Shown here one piece after another: positions 32,302 to 41,398 of a DNA stretch of 44,585 nt; the first letter of the stretch is position 1, and each line of letters opens with the position of its first letter. The stretch is from NCBI GenBank assembly GCA_049999765.1, contig JBNGIQ010009446.1:1-44585 (forward strand), given 5' to 3'. The notes under the pieces were generated by a model, which saw only the letters and a program-made list of their open reading frames with translations, was not told the origin of the DNA and made no database searches. The position numbers and the translations under genes are program-made. Source of the stretch: Phaeoceros laevis (lineage: Eukaryota > Anthocerotophyta > Anthocerotopsida > Notothyladales).

Positions 32302-33554
32302 GGCCGCTTGCAAACAACCGCGGACGCCACAACAATCTTGAGATGAATTCCAGTCTCGAGATAGGTCTTGGTGCCCAGGAAGGCGCTTTGGCTACGAGGG
32401 TAGCTTTTGTGGCGTTATTAGGCAGCATATTCTCCAAATGCAGGCCCTCGAATGCTTTCTTCTTATTCCCGCGAGCTTGTCTTCACCTACAGTCCAAGCA
32501 GCTCTTGAGAATGTACCACTAGACAGGTCAACAAATGCTCGGGGGAAAAAGCAGGTACCCGAACTCCTTCCATGTTCAAAAGTCCTGGCCTGGCTGTATC
32601 GTAGGTGCGCTCCAGAGCAGCAGCGAGAGGTAGGCGTAGGTCTCGATTGAACCTTGTGATTGTCTTGAAAGCTGTTGAGGAAGAGTTCTCACACCAGCTG
32701 ATTGCCACTTGAGGCTGACAAAGCTGAAGTACTACAATGTCATCATGACATCGCTGTCTTGATTGTGGACGCCCAACTTGGCAACTGGGCCACTTGGCCT
32801 AGAGAGAGATGCTTTTCGTACAAAACGAGAACCGAGTTCTACAGAATGTCTTGAAAGAGTCAAGTACGGCGTAGGGGCTGGAAGACTTGTGGAGGCTGAG
32901 ACAATACAATTATGTAGGTGTGGTGAGATGGCAAAATCGTGGCTGAAGTTCCTGTAGAGCTCCGATATATATCTGTGGAAGAAAACGGGTTGATATCTTC
33001 GACTCGGGCTGTGGATCTGTGTTGAATCTTATGCCAGCTGAATGGGACAAAACTGTCAGTTTGTGAACTTCGTAGTTTTGACAAACCGCTTGGACATGTT
33101 GCAAACGGAGTGACACAATAATGTAGACTAATTCTCGCCATTGACTTCCTCTTGTTATGCCACTTGCACTTGCCCATTTTGCTTCATGTCAGTCAGTGCC
33201 TTGAGGTTCAAGAATGGCCACAGGACATTGTTTACTCGTCTACTTAGCCTAAATCCTTGGGAATTCAAGTCAAGTCTTCTTGTGGCAAGCAGCTATGGCC
33301 TCAGTGTCGAGACCCTTCAAATGCAGACTGTTTGCTCAATCCCTTCACCTGCAAAGGGCTCGACAAAACACAAATGATGGTCAGTTTCCCATCTAGAGTA
33401 CCTACTGCAGCTGGCAGCTCAAGATTGAAAAAGGTCAGGTAGGTCCCCGCTCGTCTGGGTCTCTACTTACTAGTCCTGATTGTTCCAGAGGCACCCCTGG
33501 AATAATCAGGAATCGCTTGGGAATCTTCTACAGTCCAATCTTGTCTTCATCAGG
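32302..33554. other. Intergenic between P450 and BAHD A1
   Basis: Contains the P450 upstream region, the right inverted-repeat arm (32511-32553) and, at 33474-33511, a near-perfect 38-bp palindrome (18-bp arms with two mismatches, TCCTGATTGTTCCAG on the left). No gene is supportable. Confidence 0.5.
32511..32553 (-). repeat. Right arm of the 43-bp inverted repeat flanking the P450
   Basis: See left arm at 30008-30050. The enclosed segment is about 2.5 kb and includes the whole P450 gene. No target-site duplication is evident next to the arms. Confidence 0.85.
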
Positions 33555-34859
33555 CTAGGGGTGCCCACAGTATGCATGAATGGATCGGTGACTGGGCATC
33601 AAGGTGATGAGAGCATCAAGGCTCCCAAACGAAAATGGCGGTCCAACAAAATCTGGCCTTCCCATGCCGAAATCGGCTTCATAGAATGGGAGCTCCTTCC
33701 AGCTAGTGACCACCACGTCGTTTTGTATGGGTGGGACAAACGTGTCAAACACAGAAAGGGGACCTCCATCCTGCAGGGCGTACAAATCCAGAGTCGACCT
33801 CACATTTTCATCTGTGACTGTCCCAACAGCTTGGTGCACCCTCCCAGAGGCATCCGACAGGAGCCCGTCCAGCAGCTCCCCGGCAGTGGTTTCCGCAACA
33901 CACGAAAAAGTGGAGTTCCCAAAGTACCCTGGCGGAAGAGGAGGTTGCAGCCTCTTCCTGACGTCCACAACCGTCCCTAACCTCACTCTGGCCGCCGGAT
34001 CCAGCCCCCGGGCTCTCGTTATGCACCGCCACAGCAGGCCCATCAACGCCTCGAAGGCTGTGCAGGATTTGGCTGCCCCTGGCGGCGTTGCTCTCTGCTT
34101 CAAAATGGCCAGATGACCTATTTGCAAGTCCAGAATCATCGTGGACGCCGGCGGCGGGGTGGGCACGACGCCGTTCAATGAGGGCTTTCGTGGAGGGACG
34201 AGGGTGAGGGAGGGGTGTGCAGACGTGACCCTGGGAGGCTGCCTGGGAGCAAGCAGAGACCTGTCATGAACGGGAGGAGGGATCAACAGCTTCTCCTCCT
34301 TCCCTAGGGCTAGGGCACTCCAGGTAGCGATGAATGCGGCTGAAGAATGGGCGTCGGCCAAGGCGTGGTGCAGGGCGACCACCAGCGTGACCCCTCCACA
34401 CAGGAACCTGGTCACTCGCACCCCTAGCACCGGAGGACTCTCCAACAGCGCTAGTGCAGCAGGGTCGAGATAGGACGGCCGCAGCAGCTCCCTCACCGCT
34501 AGCGGGACGCAGAATCCTCCTCCCACGGTCAGCAGCTCCTCCAGGGTTCCCTCCGCTTGCGCCTCCTCATACCACGCCCCTGCGTCGTTGCAGTCCACAT
34601 CCACTACGCCGGCAGGCCGGCCCTGTCGCTGCTTCAACCTTCCAGCAAGCGGGAAAAACAGGGTTAGGACCTGTGCCAGAGACGTCTTCAACAAGGTCTG
34701 GGACAGTAGCCTGGCTTCTGCTTTTGGTTTGTAGAAGAGCACAAAGGTGAAGTTGCTGTATCTGCACATTCTCTGGTCTGCATCACTGATACCAAGCACT
34801 TGTGGTGGTGTGGGACTGGCAGGGTGCACCACCTCCCGAACCACATTCACAATCCTCAT
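33555..34859 (-). CDS. BAHD acyltransferase A1, inverted and missing its C-terminus
   Basis: 434 aa from ATG 34859 (MRIVNVVREVVHPASP, aligned with the B copies). It has the BAHD catalytic HxxxD (HHALAD; H165-D169) and DFGMG (396-400; usual DFGWG). Enzymes of this family move acyl groups from CoA thioesters to alcohols or amines in the cytosol. After ITLMPSHR the frame leaves BAHD sequence and ends SIHAYCGHP: the last ~35 residues are absent. They are found in the opposite orientation at 35001-35108. The gene lies opposite to B1 and B2. It may still fold, since both catalytic motifs are intact, but loss of the last strand and helix makes reduced or no activity likely. About 60-65% identity to B by eye. 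Confidence 0.85.
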   Translation of the reverse strand: MRIVNVVREVVHPASPTPPQVLGISDADQRMCRYSNFTFVLFYKPKAEARLLSQTLLKTSLAQVLTLFFPLAGRLKQRQGRPAGVVDVDCNDAGAWYEEAQAEGTLEELLTVGGGFCVPLAVRELLRPSYLDPAALALLESPPVLGVRVTRFLCGGVTLVVALHHALADAHSSAAFIATWSALALGKEEKLLIPPPVHDRSLLAPRQPPRVTSAHPSLTLVPPRKPSLNGVVPTPPPASTMILDLQIGHLAILKQRATPPGAAKSCTAFEALMGLLWRCITRARGLDPAARVRLGTVVDVRKRLQPPLPPGYFGNSTFSCVAETTAGELLDGLLSDASGRVHQAVGTVTDENVRSTLDLYALQDGGPLSVFDTFVPPIQNDVVVTSWKELPFYEADFGMGRPDFVGPPFSFGSLDALITLMPSHRSIHAYCGHP

Positions 34860-35000
34860 GTTCAAATGAATGCTTGCAAGCTGCACCAGATAGCTCAGCA
34901 ATTCATGTGCAAGACTGGGCCTGCAAGAGGGACTATTCAGGAGTCCTCCTCAAGGACCATGGATGTATACATGTGAAGCTTGCTTCGGACCCGGTCCCGA

Positions 35001-35108
35001 CGGAAAGAGGGAGGGATGTATGCCTGCATCTATTTGCATGATGAAACTCTCGCCAAGGTGAGAACCGATCCGGAGTTGCAAGGTTTCCCAGAGCTCAAGT
35101 ACCGTTAA
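35001..35108 (+). pseudogene. Orphan C-terminus of BAHD A1 (35 codons and stop)
   Basis: The + strand encodes RKEGGMYACIYLHDETLAK and then VRTDPELQGFPELKYR with a stop. This is exactly the segment missing from A1, beginning at the same Arg codon at which A1 breaks. Sequence just left (GGTCCCGA) is not BAHD. The downstream flank is shared with the A2 remnant at 41186-41398. Confidence 0.85.
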
Positions 35109-35213
35109 AATGACGAATTCGAATGCAACTCCTGAGGCATAGCTCTAGCCCTGCTTAACCAAATCCAATCGCAAGCAGCCCTGGACTGTGCTAGAGCCAA
35201 TTCTTGGCTTCTG

Positions 35214-35263
35214 GTCCAGTGATATGATGGAACTTTAATTTCTCGAGAGTCATATCACTGGAC
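35214..35263. repeat. 14-bp perfect inverted repeat downstream of BAHD A1
   Basis: Arms 35214-35227 (GTCCAGTGATATGA) and 35250-35263, loop 22 nt. The same structure is kept in unit 2 at 41510-41523 and 41546-41559. It lies about 110 bp after the A-gene stop, so it may be a 3' UTR hairpin. Confidence 0.8.
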
Positions 35264-35683
35264 TAGATGATATGATGCTGGCAGTTGAGAGTGTTTTAGT
35301 GTGACCTTAGTTTCAGGTTGTTGACGTCATGAATAGCTATGGCAACGCTTTGAAAGAGGAATCCGTGAAACCTCTTCCAGAATCCAGATGGTGAACGATC
35401 ATAGAGAAACTTTAGGGCATTGGCCTCTTTAAAGAATTAGTGCTGCTTTTTAATTGTAATGATTTTTATAGCAAATGCTTCCACTTAGATTCTGCTAAAT
35501 ATCTTGCTCTTCTGGCATATTCATGTGGGAATCGAAGAAATTCTGACAGATCATGTTCACCCTGAAGTAACATGAAATTTGATCTTGATCCTTCTCAGAA
35601 TCTTTTTTTGATGAAGCATGTTCACGATGCTTTGCACATGGCTGCTGCTGCCTCAGATCAGTCTTTGATGAGTGAGGCAACCA

Positions 35684-35744
35684 TGACGTCCTTGAGATGT
35701 TAGGATGCCACTTGGAGGGGCATCCAAACATCTCAAGGATGTCA
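35684..35744. repeat. 26-bp foldback with 9-nt loop (unit 1)
   Basis: Left arm 35684-35709 (TGACGTCCTTGAGATGTTAG...) pairs with 35719-35744 with two mismatches around the loop ACTTGGAGG. The unit 2 counterpart is 42195-42254. No coding frame overlaps it. Confidence 0.85.
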
Positions 35745-36190
35745 AGATTCTCTGTTTGACGTTCCTCTCATGATCATTTATAAACCTTTTAATACGCCTC
35801 TTGGCTATTTTGCTTCGGAGCTGCCGACGTCATGTCAACTGTTGAAAATGGCCGGCCACAGCAGTGACAGCACATTCTTTATTTGCCCACTTCCAAATAT
35901 ATCCTTGGCAAGTTTCCTTTTGTAATTGACCAGTTTCCTCACCAGTTGGCCAACACCATAACCATACTACTACTACTACCTCATGGATCCACAATGTTAG
36001 ACTCATGTTGCATCGACAGCTGTCTGGTTCTGGTCTGGGTCTGGTCTGTCTGGTTCTGGCCTGGTCTAGTCTAGTCTTTCTGTCATGAATGGGTTCGGGG
36101 ATCTTCGGCCTGCAGCTAATCTTGCAATTGTGGAGCGTGACGTTCAGGCATCATGTCTAATCTTGGGGGGTGTCCAGAGTATCCATCGTC

Positions 36191-36198
36191 TTTTAAAT
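36191..36198 (+). promoter_or_regulatory. Possible TATA-like box of BAHD B1
   Basis: TTTTAAAT about 175 nt before ATG 36373. The equivalent site in unit 2 reads CTTAAAATT, so the candidate element differs between two otherwise near-identical upstream regions. This is position and sequence only. Confidence 0.25.
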
Positions 36199-36372
36199 AC
36201 GAGTGTGAATTCGCAGCGAGCACGTACAAATTACAATGTATGGTCCTCCCTCCTTCAAGAAGCCCCGAGTACTCACTTCACTCACTCAAGATTGCCTCTA
36301 GAGTCAAGTCTTAGATTGCAAGCGCATTCATGAATTCATTCATGAGCTAGCTGACCCGTGTGCACAGCAAGC

Positions 36373-37719
36373 ATGAGCCTCAGGATTGTGAAAGTGGTTC
36401 GGGAGGTGGTGCACCCTGCCAGTCCTACACCCCCACAAGTGCTTGTCCTCAGTGACGCAGACCAGAGAGGGGTGATACATCGCAGCCCCCCAATTGTGCT
36501 GTTCTACAAACCCAAAGCAGAAGCCAGGCTACTGTCCCCGGACGCCTTGAAGACATCTCTCTCACAGACTCTCACTCTCTTTTTTCCGCTCGCTGGAAGG
36601 TTGAAACTGCGAGAAGGCAGGCCTGCCCCCGAAGTGGATGTAGACTGCAACGACGCAGGGACTTTGCTCGAGGAGGCGCAGGCGGAGGGAAGCCTGGAGG
36701 AGCTGGGAGGGTTCTGCCTCCCGCTGGAGCTCTGGAAGCTGCTGCTGCCGTCCTATCTCTCTGAACCCCCACCCCGGCTGGAGGATGCTCCGCTGCTGGG
36801 GGTGCGAGTCACCCGCTTCCAGTGCGGAGGCGCCACGATCGTGTTCGCCATGCACCACGGCTTGGCCGACGCCTCCTCCGCAGCCGCATTCATCACCACC
36901 TGGAGCGCCATAGCCCTAGGGAAGGTTGTGGCCGTCCCTCCTGTGCACAACAGGTCTCTGCTGGCTCCCAGACAGCCTCCCAGGGTGACCTGCGCGCACC
37001 CCGAGCTCACCCTCGTCCACCCTGCCCAGCGCGAGCTCTCAAAGCCGGGCGCCCCGGCGTCCTCGATGATGCTGGACCTGGAAATAGGTCATCTGGCCGC
37101 TTTGAAGCAGAGAGCAACAGCGGCGGGGGCAGCCAGATCCTCCACATCCTTCGAGGCGTTGATGGGCCTGCTGTGGCGGGCAATCACGCGAGCCAAGGGG
37201 CTGGATCCGGCGGCCAGAGTGAGGTTAGGGACGGCCGTGGACGTGAGGAGACGGCTCGTGCCTCCTCTTCCGCCAGGCTACTTCGGGAACGCCGTTTTTC
37301 AGTGCTTGGCAGAAACCACTGCCGGGGAGCTGCTGGAGGGGGCCCTCTCGGCCGCCGCTGAGAGGGTGCGGGGAGCTGTTTCCGCAGTCACAGATGAGCA
37401 TGTGAGGTCGGCTCTGGATTTCTACGCATTGCAGGATAGCGCTCTTTCTGTGCATGGAACGTGTGTCCCGCCCACAGACGCCGACGTGGTGGTCACTAGC
37501 TGGAAGGATCTCCCGTTTTATGAGGCTCATTTCGGCATGGGAAGGCCGGACTTTGTTGCGCCACCGCTCACGTTTGGGATTGTGAGTGCTGTCATCATCT
37601 TGTTGCCCGGACACCGGAAGGAGGGAGGGGTGAATGCCTACATCCTTCTGCGTCATGATGTTTTGGAGAAGCTGAGAGCCGATCCGGAGCTGCAAAACTT
37701 CCCAGAGCTCCAGTACTAG
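36373..37719 (+). CDS. BAHD acyltransferase B1
   Basis: 448 aa, single exon. ATG 36373 (MSLRIVKVVREVVHP) is chosen; an in-frame GTG 15 bases upstream is not a likely plant start. BAHD features: HxxxD as HHGLAD (H162-D166), SFEALMGLLWRAITRA in the middle, RVRLGTAVDVRRRL, PPLPPGYFGNAV and the late motif HFGMGRPDF (386 onward) in place of DFGWG. Members transfer acyl groups from acyl-CoA to hydroxyl or amino acceptors in the cytosol; donor and acceptor cannot be told here. His for Asp and Met for Trp in the second motif are unusual. The Asp is structural in the family rather than catalytic. Nearly identical to B2 (8 differences by eye). Downstream lies a minisatellite. Confidence 0.92.
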   Translation: MSLRIVKVVREVVHPASPTPPQVLVLSDADQRGVIHRSPPIVLFYKPKAEARLLSPDALKTSLSQTLTLFFPLAGRLKLREGRPAPEVDVDCNDAGTLLEEAQAEGSLEELGGFCLPLELWKLLLPSYLSEPPPRLEDAPLLGVRVTRFQCGGATIVFAMHHGLADASSAAAFITTWSAIALGKVVAVPPVHNRSLLAPRQPPRVTCAHPELTLVHPAQRELSKPGAPASSMMLDLEIGHLAALKQRATAAGAARSSTSFEALMGLLWRAITRAKGLDPAARVRLGTAVDVRRRLVPPLPPGYFGNAVFQCLAETTAGELLEGALSAAAERVRGAVSAVTDEHVRSALDFYALQDSALSVHGTCVPPTDADVVVTSWKDLPFYEAHFGMGRPDFVAPPLTFGIVSAVIILLPGHRKEGGVNAYILLRHDVLEKLRADPELQNFPELQY

Positions 37720-37976
37720 TTTAAAACGCTGTCGAGACCACTCCGAATACAGCTCAAGATTCAGACATTGAGAGGCTTCAGGAGCACGGTTCCTGCTTAC
37801 AGGTAAGTAGGGACCGTGCTCCCTGAGCCTGGTTCAGTGGATGGATTGGACCGTGCTGATTCGGGTCCAAATTTATTTAACTTATATATACCAATTTAGG
37901 CCCGGATTGCTGGTAGCACGTGAGAGTGTTGTATATAGTGTTTTTGTTTGAACCAGGTTTAGGTGTTGACGTCAAG

Positions 37977-38234
37977 CTTTGGCATATGCTTAGTCAATCA
38001 CAATAAAACACCCACCCTTTGGCAAATGCTCCAGTCAATTACGATAAAACACCCACCCTTTCGCAATCCTTTGGCAAATGCTTCAGTCAATCACAGTAAA
38101 ACACCCTTGCTTCGGCAATCCTTTGGCAAATGCTTCAGTCAATCACAGTAAAACACCCTTGCTTCGGCAAATGCTTCAGTCAATCACAATAAAACACCCT
38201 TCCTTTGGCAAATGCTTCAGTCAATCACAATAAA
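37977..38234 (+). repeat. Minisatellite, about 40-50 bp units, 3' of BAHD B1
   Basis: About six imperfect units of the form TTTGGCAAATGCTTCAGTCA + ATCACARTAAAACACCC, some with an extra CTTGCTTCGGCAATCC. The same array follows B2 from 44453 to the window end. Confidence 0.9.
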
Positions 38235-38240
38235 CAGTCA

Positions 38241-39130
38241 AAGGAGGCCGGTTACAAGAGGTTCTGATATAAGGGTTGCAACAATGAAGTGTCACTTCTG
38301 AAGCATAGGCATGTGGAAGGTTTCCATGTCAACTAACTACAACACCTTCTACCTTCGCAAGACTTGTGCAAAAAGTGTGTTTGCCTCCTCAAAACTTCTT
38401 CAATTGGTCATGCTCTATCTCAGGGCAAGCAGCTGCAAACACTTGCATGATCCGGTGTACCGCTTTTCTACTAGGGACCACTAGCGGAGCACTAAACTAC
38501 AAACCCCTACATGCCACTATGACTTGAAGTACTTAGACAACTCCAATCACTACATAGGTTATCCCAAATTGTAGATCAAATAAAATAAAGAGGATAGGTC
38601 AAAAAATTAATTCTTTTTAGCAGTATAAAGCTTAGTTGCAACCTACGGCGAAATGTATGTACGTTTCACCCTATTTCAGTACGTTTCCGTGCGTTGGAAC
38701 TTTTTTAACTGTCCGTTTCGGAAAGGGGGTATACCGTGATTTATAACTTTTTAGTGTGGGTATACATCGCAGGCAGCAGCATCACGCGGCAGCCGTTCCA
38801 CTAGCAAGCTTGCGGCCAGCAGGCGGCGGCGTGATGCAAGCAGGCAGCGTGGGGGCAAGGGCTCCCGACCAACTGCCATGTATCTTGGGGCTAGGATGTT
38901 CCAGCAGCCACAGGTGGCGCTCCATGCGGTAGCCCAAAAGGACGGAGGGGGAAGCACCCCAAACTCCACGCGCGGAGGCGTGGAGTTTTGGGACGCTCAC
39001 GGCATGAATCTCANNNNNNNNNNNNNNNNNNNNNNNNNNNNNNNNNNNNNNNNNNNNNNNNNNNNNNNNNNNNNNNNNNNNNNNNNNNNNNNNNNNNNNN
39101 NNNNNNNNNNNNNAGTCTATTCTTTTAGTC
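38241..39130. other. Intergenic, with a 100-N gap at 39014-39113
   Basis: No gene can be supported. From about 38750 the sequence becomes GC-rich and low-complexity (GCAGGCGGCGG, GCAAGC). Frames across the N run are not meaningful. The gap has placeholder length, so the true distance is unknown. Confidence 0.5.
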
Positions 39131-39590
39131 CCGCGAGGGACACCCAGATGGTAGGGCGCGAGCCCTGCCATCAGGCCGGCGGGGGTTCGATTGCGAACCC
39201 CTGCCACCGGGCAGCCCCTCTTGCCCACCCCCGTTGTGGGGCCGGCAAGTAGGGGCCACATGGCATGCTACCACCCTGCAGGGTGTGTGCCCCTTGGGGC
39301 AGGAGCCCACGCAACCGCCAGCCCAACCCGCGATGGTTTGGTGATCGGGCGGCATGCTGGCGACTGGCGGCGCGCTTGGCGAAGACTGGCCAGGGTGGAG
39401 CCTCTTCAAGCGGAGGCTCGTGAGTCTTGGCTCATGAGTTGTGCGGCTCGCGCACTGGCTCGGCGGGGTTACGGCCGGCTATTTGGCCTTAGGGGCAACG
39501 GAAAATGCCGTGATTGCTAAAGTTGAGAGTGCAATGAAGATTCTAGTAGCTTGAGCATAGCGGACATGGAAAAAAAAGGCACAATAAGAT
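39131..39590 (+). mobile_element. SINE-like element, copy 1 (tRNA-like head)
   Basis: Starts GATGGTAGGGCGCGAGCCCT and about 40 bp later has GGGGGTTCGATTGCGAACCCC. The spacing and the GGTTCGA word resemble the internal A and B boxes of a tRNA gene. A ~300-bp GC-rich body follows, then GCGGACATGGAAAAAAAAGG. An inverted, diverged copy (about 70-75% by eye) is at 39640-40072. Two diverged copies sharing head, body and tail support a repeat family. Its class (SINE) is inference. Confidence 0.5.
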
Positions 39591-39639
39591 ATAAAGTGTA
39601 ATGTGTACAAATTTGTGTCTAATATGAAAAAGTGCCGTG

Positions 39640-40072
39640 ATTCACTAAAAAAAAAAGGTCTACTCTTTTACCATGTCCGCTACACCCAAGCTTTTAGAGT
39701 TGAACTTGAGACTTCCAACTTCAGACTTCTAACTTGAGACTTCGTGGAGATTTCCATTGCGCTCCTGGGCCACGTGGGCAATCGCCAAGCCGCCGAGCCC
39801 GTGCGCGAGTAGCACAGCTCGTGTGCCAGGGCGCACAAGCCCCCTCCTCAAGGGGCCCCGCCCCAGCCAGTCTCTTGCCAGCACGCCACCCGCGGTAGCG
39901 TGGGTACCTGCCACAAGGGCACATGCCCGGCAAGGTGGCAACTTGCCACGTGGCCCCATGCTTGCCGACCGCGCAAGGGGATGGGCAAGAGAGGCTGCTG
40001 CCGGTGGCAGCGGTCGAACCCCCGCCGGCCCAATGGCAAGGCTCACGCCCTACCGTTGGGTATGGATATAAC
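39640..40072 (-). mobile_element. SINE-like element, copy 2, tail-to-tail with copy 1
   Basis: On the minus strand: ACGGTAGGGCGTGAGCCTTG, then GCGGGGGTTCGACCGC, a body collinear with copy 1 and a tail with GTAGCGGACATGG plus an A-rich run. Only about 50 bp separates the two tails, forming a ~450-bp-arm imperfect palindrome. Confidence 0.5.
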
Positions 40073-41185
40073 TTTAAAATTATTGTCATCCCATCCCGTG
40101 CGTTTTGTACGCGTTTCGAACGCACGGTATATTCGAAACGCGTTTCCATAACTAGGCTATAAAGTAGTGCAATGCGTCGTGGAGAGGACGGTGAAAGCGT
40201 CCACGGCTGCCCATTCTCACAACGTTGTTCGATTACAGCCTGAGCCGTTCCGCACCCTTGGCACTCTGGCACCGTCGGAGCAGCTGCCCGCCCTGCTGTA
40301 GAGCATGAGCACCTTCCTCACGCACCGTGTCTGCAAAAAACATGCCGCTCCATCTTGCATACAGGGTACTCATTCGTGCTCTTTTGTGTGGTTCGTCTCT
40401 CGAAGACAGTCGGCTGCGCATGGACTCGTCCGGCTTGCGGAGGATGAACACCGGCATCATTAGGATGAACACCGGCAACTAGCATCTCCTCAAAACACCA
40501 CTTTTCCCTTGCGAGCTTCATCACAAGCACCAGGTACATGGAAGGGTTCTTCTCCCCTTCCCTCGTTCTGCTGTTCCCTTGGTGCGGTCCTTCGTTGGTT
40601 CCTTCCTCCGCTGCAACACTTTCTTCAGCTGGGGTTTGAATTCCTTCGTCCTCTTCGGCTCCCTTCTCAATTTGTTCGTCCGATCCTCCGCTGTGTAAGG
40701 TGGTGAATTTGTTGGGGCAGTTGAAGCGGCAGTTGATCAGACCACAGTGGGTCAAAACAAGTGATGAGAACGCAAGTGATCAGAACGTAGCGAGAGAGCC
40801 GAGTGAGCGGAAGAGCGGCATAGAACAGTGGACGGGAACAGAGACGGGCAGCAAAAAACGGCAGCAGAAGGTACGAACTCCGAAGCTAGCACAAACCCAG
40901 GGACACGGGGAAATGGTGATGGCCGCAGGTCCCTGTAACCACTCTACAGTCAGAACATCACAAGGCGAATGCAATGCACCAGTCTAGATACAGAACAATC
41001 GCAAGTCACCAGTCTAGATACAGAACAATCGCAAGTCAGCAGGGGTCCAAAGCAACAGAGCTGCGCGTGAAACCCTAGCCGCGGCCATAGCCATAGCCAG
41101 AAACCTTCGATACCGCTAGTGAGAGACTGGGAAGTCTTCCAGTGCTAGTGACAGTGCGAGTGGTGATTGCAGGATTTACCCGACA
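40073..41185. other. Intergenic insert between SINE pair and BAHD A2 remnant
   Basis: 40109-40120 and 40132-40143 form a perfect 12-bp inverted repeat (ACGCGTTTCGAA). 40977-41006 and 41007-41036 are an exact 30-bp tandem repeat. AGGATGAACACCGGCA occurs twice near 40440-40476. A 145-codon minus frame (40318-40755) has no recognisable features and is not called. This block sits where the 5' part of BAHD A2 should be. Confidence 0.5.
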
Positions 41186-41398
41186 TGGATTTGCCCATTC
41201 TATGACGCCGATTTTGGCATGGGAAGGCCAGATTTTGTTGGACCGCCATTTTCTTTTGGGAGACTTGATGCTCTCATCACCTTGATGCCCAGTCACCGGA
41301 AAGAGGGAGGGGTGCATGGCTGCATCTATTTGCATAATGAAACTCTCGCCAAGGTGAGAACCGATCCGGAGCTGCAAGGTTTCCCAGAGCTCAAGTGA
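41186..41398 (+). pseudogene. BAHD A2 remnant (C-terminal ~70 codons)
   Basis: Encodes PFYDADFGMGRPDFVGPPFSFG, LDALITLMPSHRKEGG and DPELQGFPELK with a stop: the C-terminal part of an A-type BAHD including DFGMG. Just upstream the alignment breaks with a small deletion in the SWK(E/D)LPFY segment, and no N-terminal two-thirds is present. It occupies in unit 2 the place of A1 in unit 1. Confidence 0.85.

Larger units (their letters stand above)
35001..38240. repeat. Segmental duplication, unit 1 (A 3' end, spacer, B1, minisatellite)
   Basis: Collinear with 41293-44585 (which runs off the window): A-gene 3' end, two foldbacks, upstream region, B gene and 3' minisatellite in the same order. The offset is 6296 bp at the A end and 6476 bp at the B gene. 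The difference is mostly a ~200-bp segment (about 41957-42165) present only in unit 2. Unit 1 has a CTGGT-rich simple repeat at 36015-36080 where unit 2 has unrelated sequence. Confidence 0.9.

Noticed and set aside
30491-32437. 648-codon minus frame overlapping the P450
   Set aside because: Different frame from the P450 over the same DNA; Arg/Ala/Gly shadow, no P450 motifs.
36358-36372. GTG start giving 5 extra residues on BAHD B1 (likewise 42834 for B2, and TTG starts for BAHD A1 and the P450)
   Set aside because: Nuclear plant genes start at ATG; the next in-frame ATG aligns with the paralogues or precedes the membrane anchor directly.
37977-38234. CRISPR-like array
   Set aside because: Eukaryotic minisatellite with imperfect, contiguous units and no unique spacers.
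40318-40755. 145-codon minus frame in the insert
   Set aside because: No recognisable domain, no paralogue in the window, composition like random open sequence.
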